The notes under the pieces are model-generated. The model searched no databases, had not been told where the DNA came from, and worked only from the letters and a program-made list of their open reading frames with translations. Below are positions 47,609 through 56,621 of a DNA stretch of 56,644 nucleotides, one piece after another. Made by a program: the position numbers and the translations under genes. Each line of letters opens with the position of its first letter. The first letter of the stretch is position 1. Where the stretch lies: assembly GCA_002429615.1 (NCBI GenBank), contig DJAN01000196.1, forward strand, positions 1-56,644, read 5' to 3'. The DNA comes from Lysobacteraceae bacterium UBA6001 (GTDB lineage Bacteria; Pseudomonadota; Gammaproteobacteria; Xanthomonadales; Xanthomonadaceae).

Positions 47609-49033
47609 TTACCCCCGCAGGCGGCTGTGGCGGAAGCCGTAGGCGAAGTAGATCGCGAAGCCGCCGACGGTCCAGAAGGCCATCAGCATCCAGTTGTGCG
47701 CGGTCATCGCCGAGAGCAGCAGCAGGCAGCTCAGCACGCCCAGCGTGCAGATCGGCCACGCGAACGGGATCCTGAAAGGACGCGGGAGGTCCGGCTGGGT
47801 GCGGCGCAGGATCAGCACGCCGGCGCAGACCGCGGCGAAGGCGATCAGCGTGCCCATCGAAGTCAGCTCGCCGAGCACATCCAGCGGGAACAGCGCCGCC
47901 AGCAGGGCGATGCCGACGCCGGTGATCACGGTGTTGATGTGCGGGGTGCGGTACTTCGGATGGATGCGGGTGAACACCTCAGGCAGCAGGCCGTCGCGCG
48001 CCATGATCATGAAGATGCGCGGCTGGCCGATGATCATCACCAGCACCACCGAGGACAGGCCGATCAGCGCGCCGACCTCCACCACCACGCGCAGCCAGGC
48101 CAGTTCCGGGTGCGCGGCCACCGCGGTCACCACCGGCTCGTCGGTGCCGAGCAGGGTGTAGGGCACCAGGCCGGTCATCACCGCGGCCATGGCGATGTAC
48201 AGCACGGTGCAGATCACCAGCGAGAGCAGCATGCCGATCGGCATGTCGCGCTGCGGGCGGTGCGATTCCTGCGCCGCCACCGACACCGCCTCGAAGCCGA
48301 TGTAGGCGAAGAACACCATCGAGGCGCCACGCAGCACGCCTTCCCAGCCGTACTTGCCCGGACCTTCGTTGGCCGGGATGAACGGGTGCCAGTTCTCCGG
48401 GTTCACGTACTTCCAGCCGACCACGATGACCAGCACGATCAGGCCGCTCTTCAGCAGCACCATCGCCATGTTCATCGCCGAGGACTTGCGGATGCCGACG
48501 TAGCACAGCCAGGTCAGCAGCAGGGTGATGCCGGCCGCTGGCAGGTTGGCGATCGCGCCGGTGGGGCGCAGCTGCGCATCCAGCGGGGCGTTCACCAGCG
48601 CGGCGGGCAGCACGATGTCGAAGTGTTCGAGCAGGCTGAGGAAATAGCCGGTCCAGCTCACCGCCACCGCCGAGGCGGAGACGCCGTATTCGAGCACCAG
48701 CATCCAGCCGATGAACCACGCCGCCAGTTCGCCGAAGGTGGCGTAGGTGTAGGTGTAGGCGCTGCCGGAGACCGGCACCATCGCCGCGAACTCGGCGTAG
48801 GCCATCGCGCAGAAGGCGCAGCAGATCGCGGCGAGCAGGAACGAGAGCATGATCGCCGGTCCCGCGTGGTTGGCCGCCGCGGTGCCGGTGATGACGAAGA
48901 TGCCGCCACCGATCACCGCGCCGATGCCCAGCGCGGTCAGGCCCCACGGGCCGAGCGCACGGGTCAGGCCCAGTCCGCCGGCATCGGCGTGGCTGGCGTG
49001 GGGATGTTTGGTGGCCCAGAGTTGCTTGAACAT
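47609..49033 (-). CDS. APC-family amino-acid permease (YfnA/cationic transporter type), copy 1
   Basis: A 474-aa inner-membrane transporter with 12 or more segments. The APC signature GIGAVIGGGIFVITGTAAANHAGPA stands near residue 40 (shown only in part as family pattern), followed by the YAEFAAMVPVSGSAYTY block. It shares most motifs with the next gene (VVLVMIIGQPRIFMIMARDGLLP). The substrate is unknown; cationic or branched amino acids are typical for the subgroup. Confidence 0.85.
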   Translation of the reverse strand: MFKQLWATKHPHASHADAGGLGLTRALGPWGLTALGIGAVIGGGIFVITGTAAANHAGPAIMLSFLLAAICCAFCAMAYAEFAAMVPVSGSAYTYTYATFGELAAWFIGWMLVLEYGVSASAVAVSWTGYFLSLLEHFDIVLPAALVNAPLDAQLRPTGAIANLPAAGITLLLTWLCYVGIRKSSAMNMAMVLLKSGLIVLVIVVGWKYVNPENWHPFIPANEGPGKYGWEGVLRGASMVFFAYIGFEAVSVAAQESHRPQRDMPIGMLLSLVICTVLYIAMAAVMTGLVPYTLLGTDEPVVTAVAAHPELAWLRVVVEVGALIGLSSVVLVMIIGQPRIFMIMARDGLLPEVFTRIHPKYRTPHINTVITGVGIALLAALFPLDVLGELTSMGTLIAFAAVCAGVLILRRTQPDLPRPFRIPFAWPICTLGVLSCLLLLSAMTAHNWMLMAFWTVGGFAIYFAYGFRHSRLRG

Positions 49034-49056
49034 GAAAGGCGTTCCGGTGGGGTCGG

Positions 49057-49090
49057 GCAAAAGGCGAAGCCGGCGCGGGCGCCGGCTTCG
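49057..49090 (-). terminator. Terminator between the two permease genes
   Basis: CGAAGCCGGCGC (49065-49076) pairs with GCGCCGGCTTCG (49079-49090). On the minus strand it is followed by CCTTTTGC. It ends the upstream permease transcript. Confidence 0.75.
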
Positions 49091-49097
49091 GATCGGA

Positions 49098-50570
49098 TCA
49101 GGCCTGCTTGGCCAGGCGGCTATGACGCATGCCGTAGAAGAAGTAGATGCACAGGCCGATCAGGGTCCAGCCCACGAACACCTTCCAGTGTTCCTGGAAG
49201 GCCTGCAGGAACAGGCCGACGCAGGCCAGCGCGCCCAGCGGGCACACCACCCACACCCACGGCACGCGGAACGGACGCGGAATTTCCGGGCGCGTATAAC
49301 GCAGCACCAGCACGCCGACGCAGACCGTCGCGAAGGCCAGCAGCGTGCCCATCGAGACCAGCTCGCCCAGCACCTTCAGCGGGATCAGGCCGGCGAGCGC
49401 CGCCGCCACCACGCCGACGATGAGGGTGCCGACGTAGGGCGTGTGGAAACGCTTGTGAACGCGGCCGAGCAGCGGCGGCAGCAGGCCATCGCGCGACATG
49501 GTGTAGAAGATGCGCGGCTGCGCCATCAGCATCACCAGCACCACCGAGGACAGGCCGGCGATGGCGCCGATTTCCACCGCGGTCTTCAGCCAGGCCAGCT
49601 GCGGATACTGTTCCAGGGCGGTGGCCACCGGCTTGGCGGTGCCCAGCTCGGTGTACGGCAGCAGGCCGGTCAGCACCGCGCAGACGATGATGTAGATCAC
49701 CGTGCATACCGCCAGCGAGCCGAGGATGCCGATCGGCATGTTCTTCTGCGGATCCTTGGTCTCGCCTGCCGAGGTGGAGACCGCATCGAAGCCGATGTAG
49801 GCGAAGAACACGATCGACGCGGCGCGGAAGATGCCGCTCCAGCCGAACACGCCCGGCGCGGTGTTCTCGGGGATGAACGGGTGCCAGTTGGCCGGGTTCA
49901 CGTAGGACCAGGCGAAACCGACGAACAGGCAGATCACCACGATCTTGATCGCCACCACGATGCCGTTGACGAAGGCCGACTGGGTGATGCCCACGTAGCA
50001 CAGCGCGCTGACCGCCGCGACGATCAGCACCGCCGGCAGGTTGATGATGGCGCCGGAGGCGATGAAGGCGTGGCCGGTCCAGTCCAGCGGCGCGTTGGCC
50101 AGTTCGGCGGGGAAGGGCAGGCCCAGCGTCGTGGTGATGAAGCTCACCAGGTAGGCCGACCAGCCCACCGCCACGCTGGAGCCGGCGAACAGGTACTCCA
50201 GCACCAGGCACCAGCCGATGAACCAGGCCATGCCCTCGCCGAGGGTCGCGTAGGAATACGAATAGGCGCTGCCGGAGACTGGCATCATCGCCGCGAACTC
50301 GGCGTAGCACAGGCCGGCCAGGGCGCAGGCGATGCCGGCGATCACGAACGACAGCACCACCGCCGGGCCGGCGTGGCCCGCCGCCGCCTGGCCGGTCATC
50401 ACGAAGATGCCCGCGCCGATCACCGCGCCGATGCCGAGCATGACCAGGTGGCGGGCGGTGAGGGTGCGCTTGAGGGTGGCTTCGCCCTCCAGGCTGCCTT
50501 CGAACGGCTCGCCGGCATCGACGTGGCCGGCGGGCTCGACCGGTTTGACCCTCAACAGTGACTTCAGCAT
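49098..50570 (-). CDS. APC-family amino-acid permease, copy 2
   Basis: A 490-aa paralogue of the neighbouring permease: the same AVIGAGIFVMTGQAAAGHAG and YAEFAAMMPVSGSAYSYSYA blocks and the same ending (YGMRHSRL against YGFRHSRL), but a longer N-terminal cytoplasmic tail (about 35 residues before the first helix). A tandem duplication that has diverged; substrates may differ. Confidence 0.85.
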   Translation of the reverse strand: MLKSLLRVKPVEPAGHVDAGEPFEGSLEGEATLKRTLTARHLVMLGIGAVIGAGIFVMTGQAAAGHAGPAVVLSFVIAGIACALAGLCYAEFAAMMPVSGSAYSYSYATLGEGMAWFIGWCLVLEYLFAGSSVAVGWSAYLVSFITTTLGLPFPAELANAPLDWTGHAFIASGAIINLPAVLIVAAVSALCYVGITQSAFVNGIVVAIKIVVICLFVGFAWSYVNPANWHPFIPENTAPGVFGWSGIFRAASIVFFAYIGFDAVSTSAGETKDPQKNMPIGILGSLAVCTVIYIIVCAVLTGLLPYTELGTAKPVATALEQYPQLAWLKTAVEIGAIAGLSSVVLVMLMAQPRIFYTMSRDGLLPPLLGRVHKRFHTPYVGTLIVGVVAAALAGLIPLKVLGELVSMGTLLAFATVCVGVLVLRYTRPEIPRPFRVPWVWVVCPLGALACVGLFLQAFQEHWKVFVGWTLIGLCIYFFYGMRHSRLAKQA

Positions 50571-50752
50571 GCGGTTGCTTCCCGGGAAATGGAGTACGGG
50601 GCGCGGCCGGTTGGCCGTGCCCTTCTGGGGCTGTGGGGGTTCCGGCCAGGCCGGAAGGTGGCCCGTACCTTAGCCAAAGCTGAAGCCAGACCACAAGCGC
50701 ACTGCAACATCGGCGGGGGATAATCCCGACTCTTTTTCGCCCGAAGCCTGAT

Positions 50753-51304
50753 ATGACGCCAGATCGCTCGCCGATGCTCCGCCAGCAATTCCATGACTAT
50801 GCCCAGCGCTGGCCGGGGCAGGCCGAGGTGGCCGCGCAGTTCCTGGCGCTGCTGGACGATGCGGTGGACCCGTTCGTGCGCGAGCGCCTGGCCGGGCACT
50901 TCACCGGCTCGGCGTGGCTGGTCGATGCGACCGGGCAGCGGGTGCTGCTGACCCACCACCGCAAGCTGCAGCGCTGGCTGCAGCTGGGCGGGCATGCGGA
51001 CGGTGACCGCGATCTGGCCCGGGTGGCGCTGCGCGAGGCGGAGGAGGAATCCGGCCTGGGCGGCCTGGTGCTGGCCGACGGCGACCTGTTCGACCTCGAT
51101 CGCCATTGGATTCCTGAGCGCGGCGAGGTGCCAGGGCACTGGCATTACGACGCCCGCTACGTGGTGCGGGCGACGGGGTCGGAGGATTTCGTGGTCAGCG
51201 AGGAATCGCTGGCGCTGGCGTGGCGGCCGGTGGCCGAGCTGCTGGAGGACCCGCAGTCGGATGAATCGATGCGGCGCATGGCGGAGAAGTGGCTGGCGCG
51301 TTGA
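50753..51304 (+). CDS. Nudix hydrolase
   Basis: A 183-aa cytosolic hydrolase of nucleotide or similar diphosphates. The Nudix box GHADGDRDLARVALREAE continues with EESGL; it has the catalytic REAxEExGL half, while the glutamate expected after the first six positions is Arg. An N-terminal helical extension precedes the Nudix fold. Substrate unknown. GATAAT at 50720 may be its -10. Confidence 0.85.
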   Translation: MTPDRSPMLRQQFHDYAQRWPGQAEVAAQFLALLDDAVDPFVRERLAGHFTGSAWLVDATGQRVLLTHHRKLQRWLQLGGHADGDRDLARVALREAEEESGLGGLVLADGDLFDLDRHWIPERGEVPGHWHYDARYVVRATGSEDFVVSEESLALAWRPVAELLEDPQSDESMRRMAEKWLAR

Positions 51305-51354
51305 GTCGAAGCTAGCGGCACCAAGCTTCGCCGATCTGCCCGTCTAGCTTTTCT

Positions 51355-51416
51355 GTAGGAGCGGCTTCAGCCGCGACCGCGGGGTGTTCGGTGGTCGCGG
51401 CTGAAGCCGCTCCTAC
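51355..51416. repeat. Inverted pair of GTAG-type REP elements
   Basis: Plus copy 51355-51377 and minus copy 51394-51416, both perfect, separated by 16 bp. It lies between the convergent Nudix and serA genes. Confidence 0.85.
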
Positions 51417-51507
51417 AAAAAGCCAGCGCCCAAACGCAGCGCCCAACAATGCAGCACCCAAAGGCAGCGTCCAAAGGCAGCGCCACAGACGACCTCCCGG
51501 CCGCCGC

Positions 51508-52749
51508 TCAATACAGAATGCGCGTGCGCAGCGTGCCCGGAATCGCCGCCAGCTCGTCCTTGACCACCGCCGCCTGGCCTGCATCTGCGGTGATGTCGAT
51601 CACCACGTAGCCCACCTTCGCATCGGTGCGCAGGAACTGGCCGTCGATGTTGACGTTGTGGCGCGAGAACAGCTCGTTGATCTGCGACAACACACCCGGC
51701 ACGTTGCGGTGGATGTGCAGCAGGCGCAGGCTGTCGGCGTGTTCCGGCAGCGTGACCTCGGGGAAGTTCACCGCCGACAGTGTGCTGCCGTTGTCGCTGT
51801 AGCGCACCAGCTTGGCCGCCACCTCGATGCCGATGTTGTCCTGCGCCTCCAGCGTGCTGCCACCCACGTGCGGGGTCAGGATCACGTTGTCGTGCGCGGT
51901 CAGCGGCGACACGAATGCATCGCCGTTGCCCTTCGGCTCGACCGGGAACACGTCCACCGCCGCGCCGCCCAGATGGCCCTCGCGCAGCGCCGCGTCCAGC
52001 GCCTCGATGTCCACCACGGTGCCACGCGAGGCATTGATGAGGTGCGCGCCGCGCTTCATCTTGGCGATCTGCGTGGCGCCGAACATGTTCTTCGTGGAGG
52101 CCAGCTCCGGCACGTGCAGGGTGACCACGTCCGAATGGGCGAGCAGGTCGTCCAGGTCGGTGGCCGGGCGCGCATTGCCCAGCGAGAGCTTGGTCTCGAT
52201 GTCATGGAACAGCACCTGCATGCCCAGCGCCTCGGCCAGCACGCCGACCTGCGTGCCGATGTGGCCATAACCGATGATGCCCAGCGTCTTGCCGCGGGTC
52301 TCGTGGCTGCCGGACGCGCTCTTGGACCAGCCGCCGCGGTGGCATTCGGCGTTCTTCTGCGGGATGCCGCGCAGCAGCAGGATCGCCTCGGCGATCACCA
52401 GCTCGGCCACGCTGCGGGTGTTGGAGTAGGGCGCGTTGAACACCGGGATGCCGGCCAGCTCGGCCGCTTCCAGGTCGACCTGGTTGGTGCCGATGCAGAA
52501 GCAGCCCACCGCGATCAGGCGCTTGGCCTCGGCCAGCACGTCGGCGGTGAGATGGGTGCGCGAGCGGATGCCGACGATGTGCGCCTCGGCGATGCGCGCC
52601 TTCAGCTCGTCCTCCGGCAGCGACTTGGTGTGCACCTCGATCTGCGAATAGCCGGCGGCGCGGAACGTGTCCACCGCCGTCTGGCTGACGCCTTCGAGCA
52701 ACAACACGCGGATGTCCTGCTTGGGGAACGAGGTCTTCTTCGGCGACAT
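51508..52749 (-). CDS. serA: D-3-phosphoglycerate dehydrogenase
   Basis: First enzyme of serine synthesis. The 413-aa protein has the NAD-binding LGIIGYGHIGTQVG, the catalytic Arg (NASRGTVVD), Glu and His (TPHVGGSTLEAQ) blocks, and a C-terminal ACT domain (about 335-413) for serine feedback. The size is that of the E. coli type, which can reduce 2-oxoglutarate to D-2-hydroxyglutarate. Divergent from a flavoprotein of the D-2-hydroxyglutarate dehydrogenase group. An in-frame ATG 18 bp upstream is an alternative start. Confidence 0.93.
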   Translation of the reverse strand: MSPKKTSFPKQDIRVLLLEGVSQTAVDTFRAAGYSQIEVHTKSLPEDELKARIAEAHIVGIRSRTHLTADVLAEAKRLIAVGCFCIGTNQVDLEAAELAGIPVFNAPYSNTRSVAELVIAEAILLLRGIPQKNAECHRGGWSKSASGSHETRGKTLGIIGYGHIGTQVGVLAEALGMQVLFHDIETKLSLGNARPATDLDDLLAHSDVVTLHVPELASTKNMFGATQIAKMKRGAHLINASRGTVVDIEALDAALREGHLGGAAVDVFPVEPKGNGDAFVSPLTAHDNVILTPHVGGSTLEAQDNIGIEVAAKLVRYSDNGSTLSAVNFPEVTLPEHADSLRLLHIHRNVPGVLSQINELFSRHNVNIDGQFLRTDAKVGYVVIDITADAGQAAVVKDELAAIPGTLRTRILY

Positions 52750-52943
52750 GGCAACGGCGGCGGGCATGGAACGGGGCGGTCACTATGCCAGAGCGCGGCC
52801 CGCTTTGGTGCGCCGCCGCACGCCGCAAGCCCTTGTCGCGCAATGGTTTCAGCTGTATCGAAGCGCGTCGGTGCGTGCGGCTGGACGGCATCGCGCCGCA
52901 CTGGCAGGCTGTCACGCTTTCTTTCCGTGTGCGCGCATCGCCG

Positions 52944-54332
52944 ATGACCGACTCCCGTATCGCCTCGCTGCAACGTGCCGTCCACGGCCTGCGCCTGAAG
53001 ACCGATCCGTCCGACCTGGAACACTATGGCCGCGACTGGACCCGGCGCTGGACGCCCGCGCCGCTGGCCATCGCATTGCCGGCGTCGGTGGCCGAAGTGC
53101 AGGCCATCGTGCAGTGGGCCATCGCCGAGGGCGTGGCGATCGTGCCATCCGGCGGCCGCACCGGCCTGTCCGGCGGCGCGGTGGCGGCCAATGGCGAACT
53201 GGTGCTGAGCCTGGAGCGGATGAACCAGGTGCTGGACTTCAACGCCGTGGACCGCACCCTGACCGTGCAGGCCGGCATGGCGCTGGAGGCGGTGCACAAC
53301 GCCGCGCTGGAGCAGGGCCTGATCTACCCGGTGGATTTCGCCGCGCGCGGTTCGTGTTCGATCGGCGGCAATATCGCCACCAATGCCGGCGGCATCCGCG
53401 TGATCCGCTACGGCAACACCCGCGAGTGGGTCGCCGGCCTGAAGGTGGTGAGCGGCAGCGGCGAAGTGCTGGCGCTCAACCGCGCGCTGATCAAGAATTC
53501 CAGCGGCTATGACCTGCGCCAGCTGATGATTGGCTCAGAGGGCACGCTGGGGATCATCGTCGAAGCGACCCTGCGCCTGACCGACCCGCCGCCGCCGGCC
53601 AACGTCATGCTGCTGGCGCTGCCGTCGTTCGAAGTGCTGATGCAGGTGTTCTCCGCCTTCCGCGAGCGCCTGCGCCTGGAAGCCTTCGAGTTCTTCACCG
53701 ACCGCGCGCTCGGCCATGTGCTGGCGCATGGCGCGCAGGCTCCGTTCGAGCAGGTCTATCCGTTCTACGTCGTCACCGAGTACGCCGCCGGCGACGAAAC
53801 GCAGGAAGCCGCCGCCCTGGCCGCGTTCGAGGACTGCATGGAACAGGGCTGGGTGCTGGATGGCGTCATCAGCCAGAGCGGGGCGCAGGCCCAGCAGCTG
53901 TGGCGCCTGCGCGAAGGCATCACCGAAAGCGTGGCGCGCTACAAGCCCTACAAGAACGACGTCTCGGTGCGCATCTCGGCGATGCCGGCGTTCCTGGCGC
54001 GTACCCAGGCGTTGCTCGGCGAGGCCTACCCGGACTTCGAGGTGGTGTGGTTCGGCCATATCGGCGACGGCAACCTGCACATCAACGTACTCAAGCCCGA
54101 TGGCTACGGCGATGCCGAATTCATCAGCGCCTGCGAGCAGGTCACCAAGCTGCTGGCGCAGGTGCTGGCCGAGTTCGACGGCAGCATTTCCGCCGAGCAC
54201 GGCATCGGCCTGGTCAAGAAGCCGTATCTGGAAAGCACGCGTTCGGCGGCGGAAATCGCGCTGATGCGCGGGGTCAAGCAGGCCTTCGATCCCAAGGGCC
54301 TGCTGAATCCCGGCAAGCTGTTCGACACCTGA
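52944..54332 (+). CDS. FAD-linked oxidoreductase, probable D-2-hydroxyglutarate dehydrogenase
   Basis: A 462-aa flavoprotein. The FAD_binding_4 domain (PSGGRTGLSGGAVAANGE; GNIATNAGG; GSEGTLGIIVEATLRL) is followed by the C-terminal FAD-oxidase domain with metal/substrate residues in GHIGDGNLHIN and the SAEHGIG block. Glycolate oxidase GlcD and D-lactate dehydrogenases share this architecture. Divergence from serA favours D-2-hydroxyglutarate, the by-product of SerA, as substrate, as shown for a Pseudomonas pair. Confidence 0.8.
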   Translation: MTDSRIASLQRAVHGLRLKTDPSDLEHYGRDWTRRWTPAPLAIALPASVAEVQAIVQWAIAEGVAIVPSGGRTGLSGGAVAANGELVLSLERMNQVLDFNAVDRTLTVQAGMALEAVHNAALEQGLIYPVDFAARGSCSIGGNIATNAGGIRVIRYGNTREWVAGLKVVSGSGEVLALNRALIKNSSGYDLRQLMIGSEGTLGIIVEATLRLTDPPPPANVMLLALPSFEVLMQVFSAFRERLRLEAFEFFTDRALGHVLAHGAQAPFEQVYPFYVVTEYAAGDETQEAAALAAFEDCMEQGWVLDGVISQSGAQAQQLWRLREGITESVARYKPYKNDVSVRISAMPAFLARTQALLGEAYPDFEVVWFGHIGDGNLHINVLKPDGYGDAEFISACEQVTKLLAQVLAEFDGSISAEHGIGLVKKPYLESTRSAAEIALMRGVKQAFDPKGLLNPGKLFDT

Positions 54333-54399
54333 GCGCATCGACGCCCGCGCGTGGCGCGGTTACGCTTGCGCCCCTGTGTTGGCTGCCTTGACCCGCATC

Positions 54400-54699
54400 A
54401 TGATCCGTCCGCTTCTGCTCTGCGCTCTGTTCGTCCTGCCGGCCACCGCGCTGGCCAGCAGTTTCGCCGGCACCTCCGCCGGCGCGTCCTCGGCCGGTTC
54501 GTCGGCCTCCTCGGGCAGCACGTCTGGCGACGACAAGGTCCTGCTCGCCGCCCGCGACGACGCCGCGGCCTTTGTCGCCAGCGACGGCCAGCTGCGCAGC
54601 GCGCGCCTGGAAGCCGCCTTGCTCCAGCTGCGCCAGGCCGATGCCAGCGCCGTGCGGGCTGACGACCTGGCCTTGGCGCGACGCATCCTCGCCCTGTGA
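54400..54699 (+). CDS. DUF2388-family exported protein
   Basis: A 99-aa protein with a signal peptide (RPLLLCALFVLPATALA), then a Ser/Gly-rich stretch, then DDKVLLAARDDAAAFVASDG, the DUF2388 core. Function unknown. Its TGA overlaps the GTG start of the DUF4105 gene, so the pair is coupled. An upstream ATG at 54376 would add eight residues. Confidence 0.75.
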   Translation: MIRPLLLCALFVLPATALASSFAGTSAGASSAGSSASSGSTSGDDKVLLAARDDAAAFVASDGQLRSARLEAALLQLRQADASAVRADDLALARRILAL

Positions 54700-56471
54700 T
54701 CCCCGTGGGCCGGGCGCACCGCCCCGGCCCTGTGCGGCGTTGGCTGGGCCTGATCTGGCTGCTGTTCGCCGCACCGGCCTTCGCCGCTGGCGACGACCCC
54801 GCCGCGACCGCGCTGCTGGACGCCGCGCGCGCGCGCCTGCCGGCCGCATGGAACACCGCGCTGCCGGCCGACATCACCCTGGAAGCGCGCGATGACCTGC
54901 CCGCGCATGTCGGCGGACGCACGTTCGGCACCGACATCCGCATCGAGCGGCGGCTGCTCGCCGCCTGGCGTGATCACCCGCAGGACGCCGACGCGCGCCT
55001 CGCATTGGCCACGGTGATCCACGAACTGGCGCACGTCCTCGACCGAGGCCCGCACGGCGGGCTATCGCGCGATCCGCGCCTGCGCGACCTGGCCGGCTGG
55101 CCGCGCCGCCGCCTGCTGCCCGGCCGTGGCGACAACGCAATGCGCGGGCGCAGTCCGGATCCCTACGAACGGGAGAATCCGCGCGAATTCCTTGCGGTGA
55201 ACCTGGAGCACTACGTCCTCGATCCCGACTACGCCTGCCGTTTGCCCGCGCTGTCGGCATGGTGGCAGGCGCGCCTGGGCCCGGCGCCGCTGGCGCGCAA
55301 CGCGTGCACCACGGCGTTGCCGCTACTGCAGGGGGAGGGCGGCGACGGCCAGCTCGGCTGGTTGGCGCTGGACCCGGCGCGCGTCTACGCCATCGACTAC
55401 CTGTACGCCGAAGGCAACGACGCCGCGATGAGCCGCTGGGGCCACAGCATGCTGCGACTGGTGATCTGCGCGCCCGGTCGCGCGCCCGGCCCGGACTGCC
55501 GTCTCGACCTGGCCTGGCATCGTGTCCTCTCGTTCCGCGCCTTCGTCGACGACGTGCAGATTTCCAGCTGGCGGGGCCTGACCGGCGGCTATCCCTCGCG
55601 CCTGTTCGTGCTGCCGCTGGAGCAGGTGATCGACGACTACACGCAAGTCGAACTGCGGGGGCTGGCCTCCGTTCCCCTGGCGCTGGATCGCCAGGGCATC
55701 GACGCCGTGCTCGGCCATGCCGCGCAGCTGCACTGGCGCTACGACGGCCGTTACGCCTTCATCAGCAACAACTGCGCGGTCGAGACCTGGAAGCTGCTGC
55801 GCGACGCGGACCCGCGGATCGACGCGCGGCTGCACTGGCGTGGCATCACGCCCAAGGGTCTGCTGGCCGCGCTGGAACGTACCGGCCTGGCCGATGCCAG
55901 TGCGCAGGCCGACCGCGCCACGGCCGAGCGCGGCGGTTACTACTTCGCCTCGGCGCAGACGCGTTACGACACCATGTTCGGGGTGGCTCGTGCCAGCCTG
56001 CCATTGCCCGCGGAATCGGCGCGTGGCTGGCTCGACCTGCCGCCGCGGGTGCGCGCGCCGTGGATTGAGCGCGCCGATCTACGCGCCACCGCAGCCTTGT
56101 TGTTGCTGGAGCAGGCCGCGCAGCGGCGCCAGGAACTGCTGGCACGCGACTGGTTGAAGCATCGGCTGTCGCAGCGTGATGCCGAAGGTGCCCGGGCCCA
56201 GGTCCGCGAGCTGCTGGTCGATGCCGGCGTGCTGGCGCAGCCAGCGGCCTTGCTGGCGGGGGTGCCGGGCTATGGGCTGCCGCAGGCAGCGGAGCGTGAG
56301 GCGCTCACCGCAAGGTTGGACGAAAGAAATGCGCGCTTGAAGGAGGGGTGGCCCGCGTTGCGGATGCAGGCGCGCGAAGCGTTGCCGGCGGAACAGCGTG
56401 ACGCGTGGCAGGGCATTGATGAGAATCTGGCGCGGATCCAGGCGAGGTTGCGGCGTTTGGCGGGGGAGTGA
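54696..56471 (+). CDS. DUF4105 exported protein with an HExxH motif
   Basis: A 591-aa protein with an N-terminal hydrophobic signal (WLGLIWLLFAAPAFA). An N-terminal zinc-metalloprotease-like segment has HELAH at 109-113 (VIHELAHVLD). The central DUF4105 domain includes SRWGHSMLRLVIC and a later NNCAVETWKLL block whose His/Cys arrangement recalls papain-like NlpC/LRAT folds. The C-terminus is a coiled, Arg/Gln-rich helical part. GTG 54696 overlaps the DUF2388 stop. An envelope enzyme is likely, but no substrate is known. Confidence 0.8.
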   Translation: MIPVGRAHRPGPVRRWLGLIWLLFAAPAFAAGDDPAATALLDAARARLPAAWNTALPADITLEARDDLPAHVGGRTFGTDIRIERRLLAAWRDHPQDADARLALATVIHELAHVLDRGPHGGLSRDPRLRDLAGWPRRRLLPGRGDNAMRGRSPDPYERENPREFLAVNLEHYVLDPDYACRLPALSAWWQARLGPAPLARNACTTALPLLQGEGGDGQLGWLALDPARVYAIDYLYAEGNDAAMSRWGHSMLRLVICAPGRAPGPDCRLDLAWHRVLSFRAFVDDVQISSWRGLTGGYPSRLFVLPLEQVIDDYTQVELRGLASVPLALDRQGIDAVLGHAAQLHWRYDGRYAFISNNCAVETWKLLRDADPRIDARLHWRGITPKGLLAALERTGLADASAQADRATAERGGYYFASAQTRYDTMFGVARASLPLPAESARGWLDLPPRVRAPWIERADLRATAALLLLEQAAQRRQELLARDWLKHRLSQRDAEGARAQVRELLVDAGVLAQPAALLAGVPGYGLPQAAEREALTARLDERNARLKEGWPALRMQAREALPAEQRDAWQGIDENLARIQARLRRLAGE

Positions 56472-56494
56472 TCGGGGGCATCCGACATCCAGTC

Positions 56495-56517
56495 GTCGCG
56501 GCTGAAGCCGCTCCTAC
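56495..56517 (-). repeat. GTAG-type REP element (single, minus)
   Basis: A perfect minus-strand 23-bp copy starting 24 bp after the DUF4105 stop, followed by an A-rich run. A possible partner to the right may lie outside the window. Confidence 0.8.
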
Positions 56518-56601
56518 AAAAAAGAAAAGAAAAAAGAGCGTGGCAACCGGATGCCGCTTTATCCGTCCGGTTGTGGCGATCCATGGGTACTTCGGGGGCA
56601 G

Positions 56602-56621
56602 GCCCGTTTCGGGACCGTTGG
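56602..56621. repeat. Dispersed repeat, right-edge copy
   Basis: GCCCGTTTCGGGACCGTTGG is the reverse complement, with one extra base, of window positions 1-19. It is followed by GGCGCCATGGATGGCGCC, itself palindromic. This edge repeat is cut by the window end. Confidence 0.5.

Noticed and set aside
47510..50561. Long plus-strand open frames opposite the two permeases
   Set aside because: They are shadows with His/Gln/Arg-rich compositions; the minus frames carry transporter signatures.
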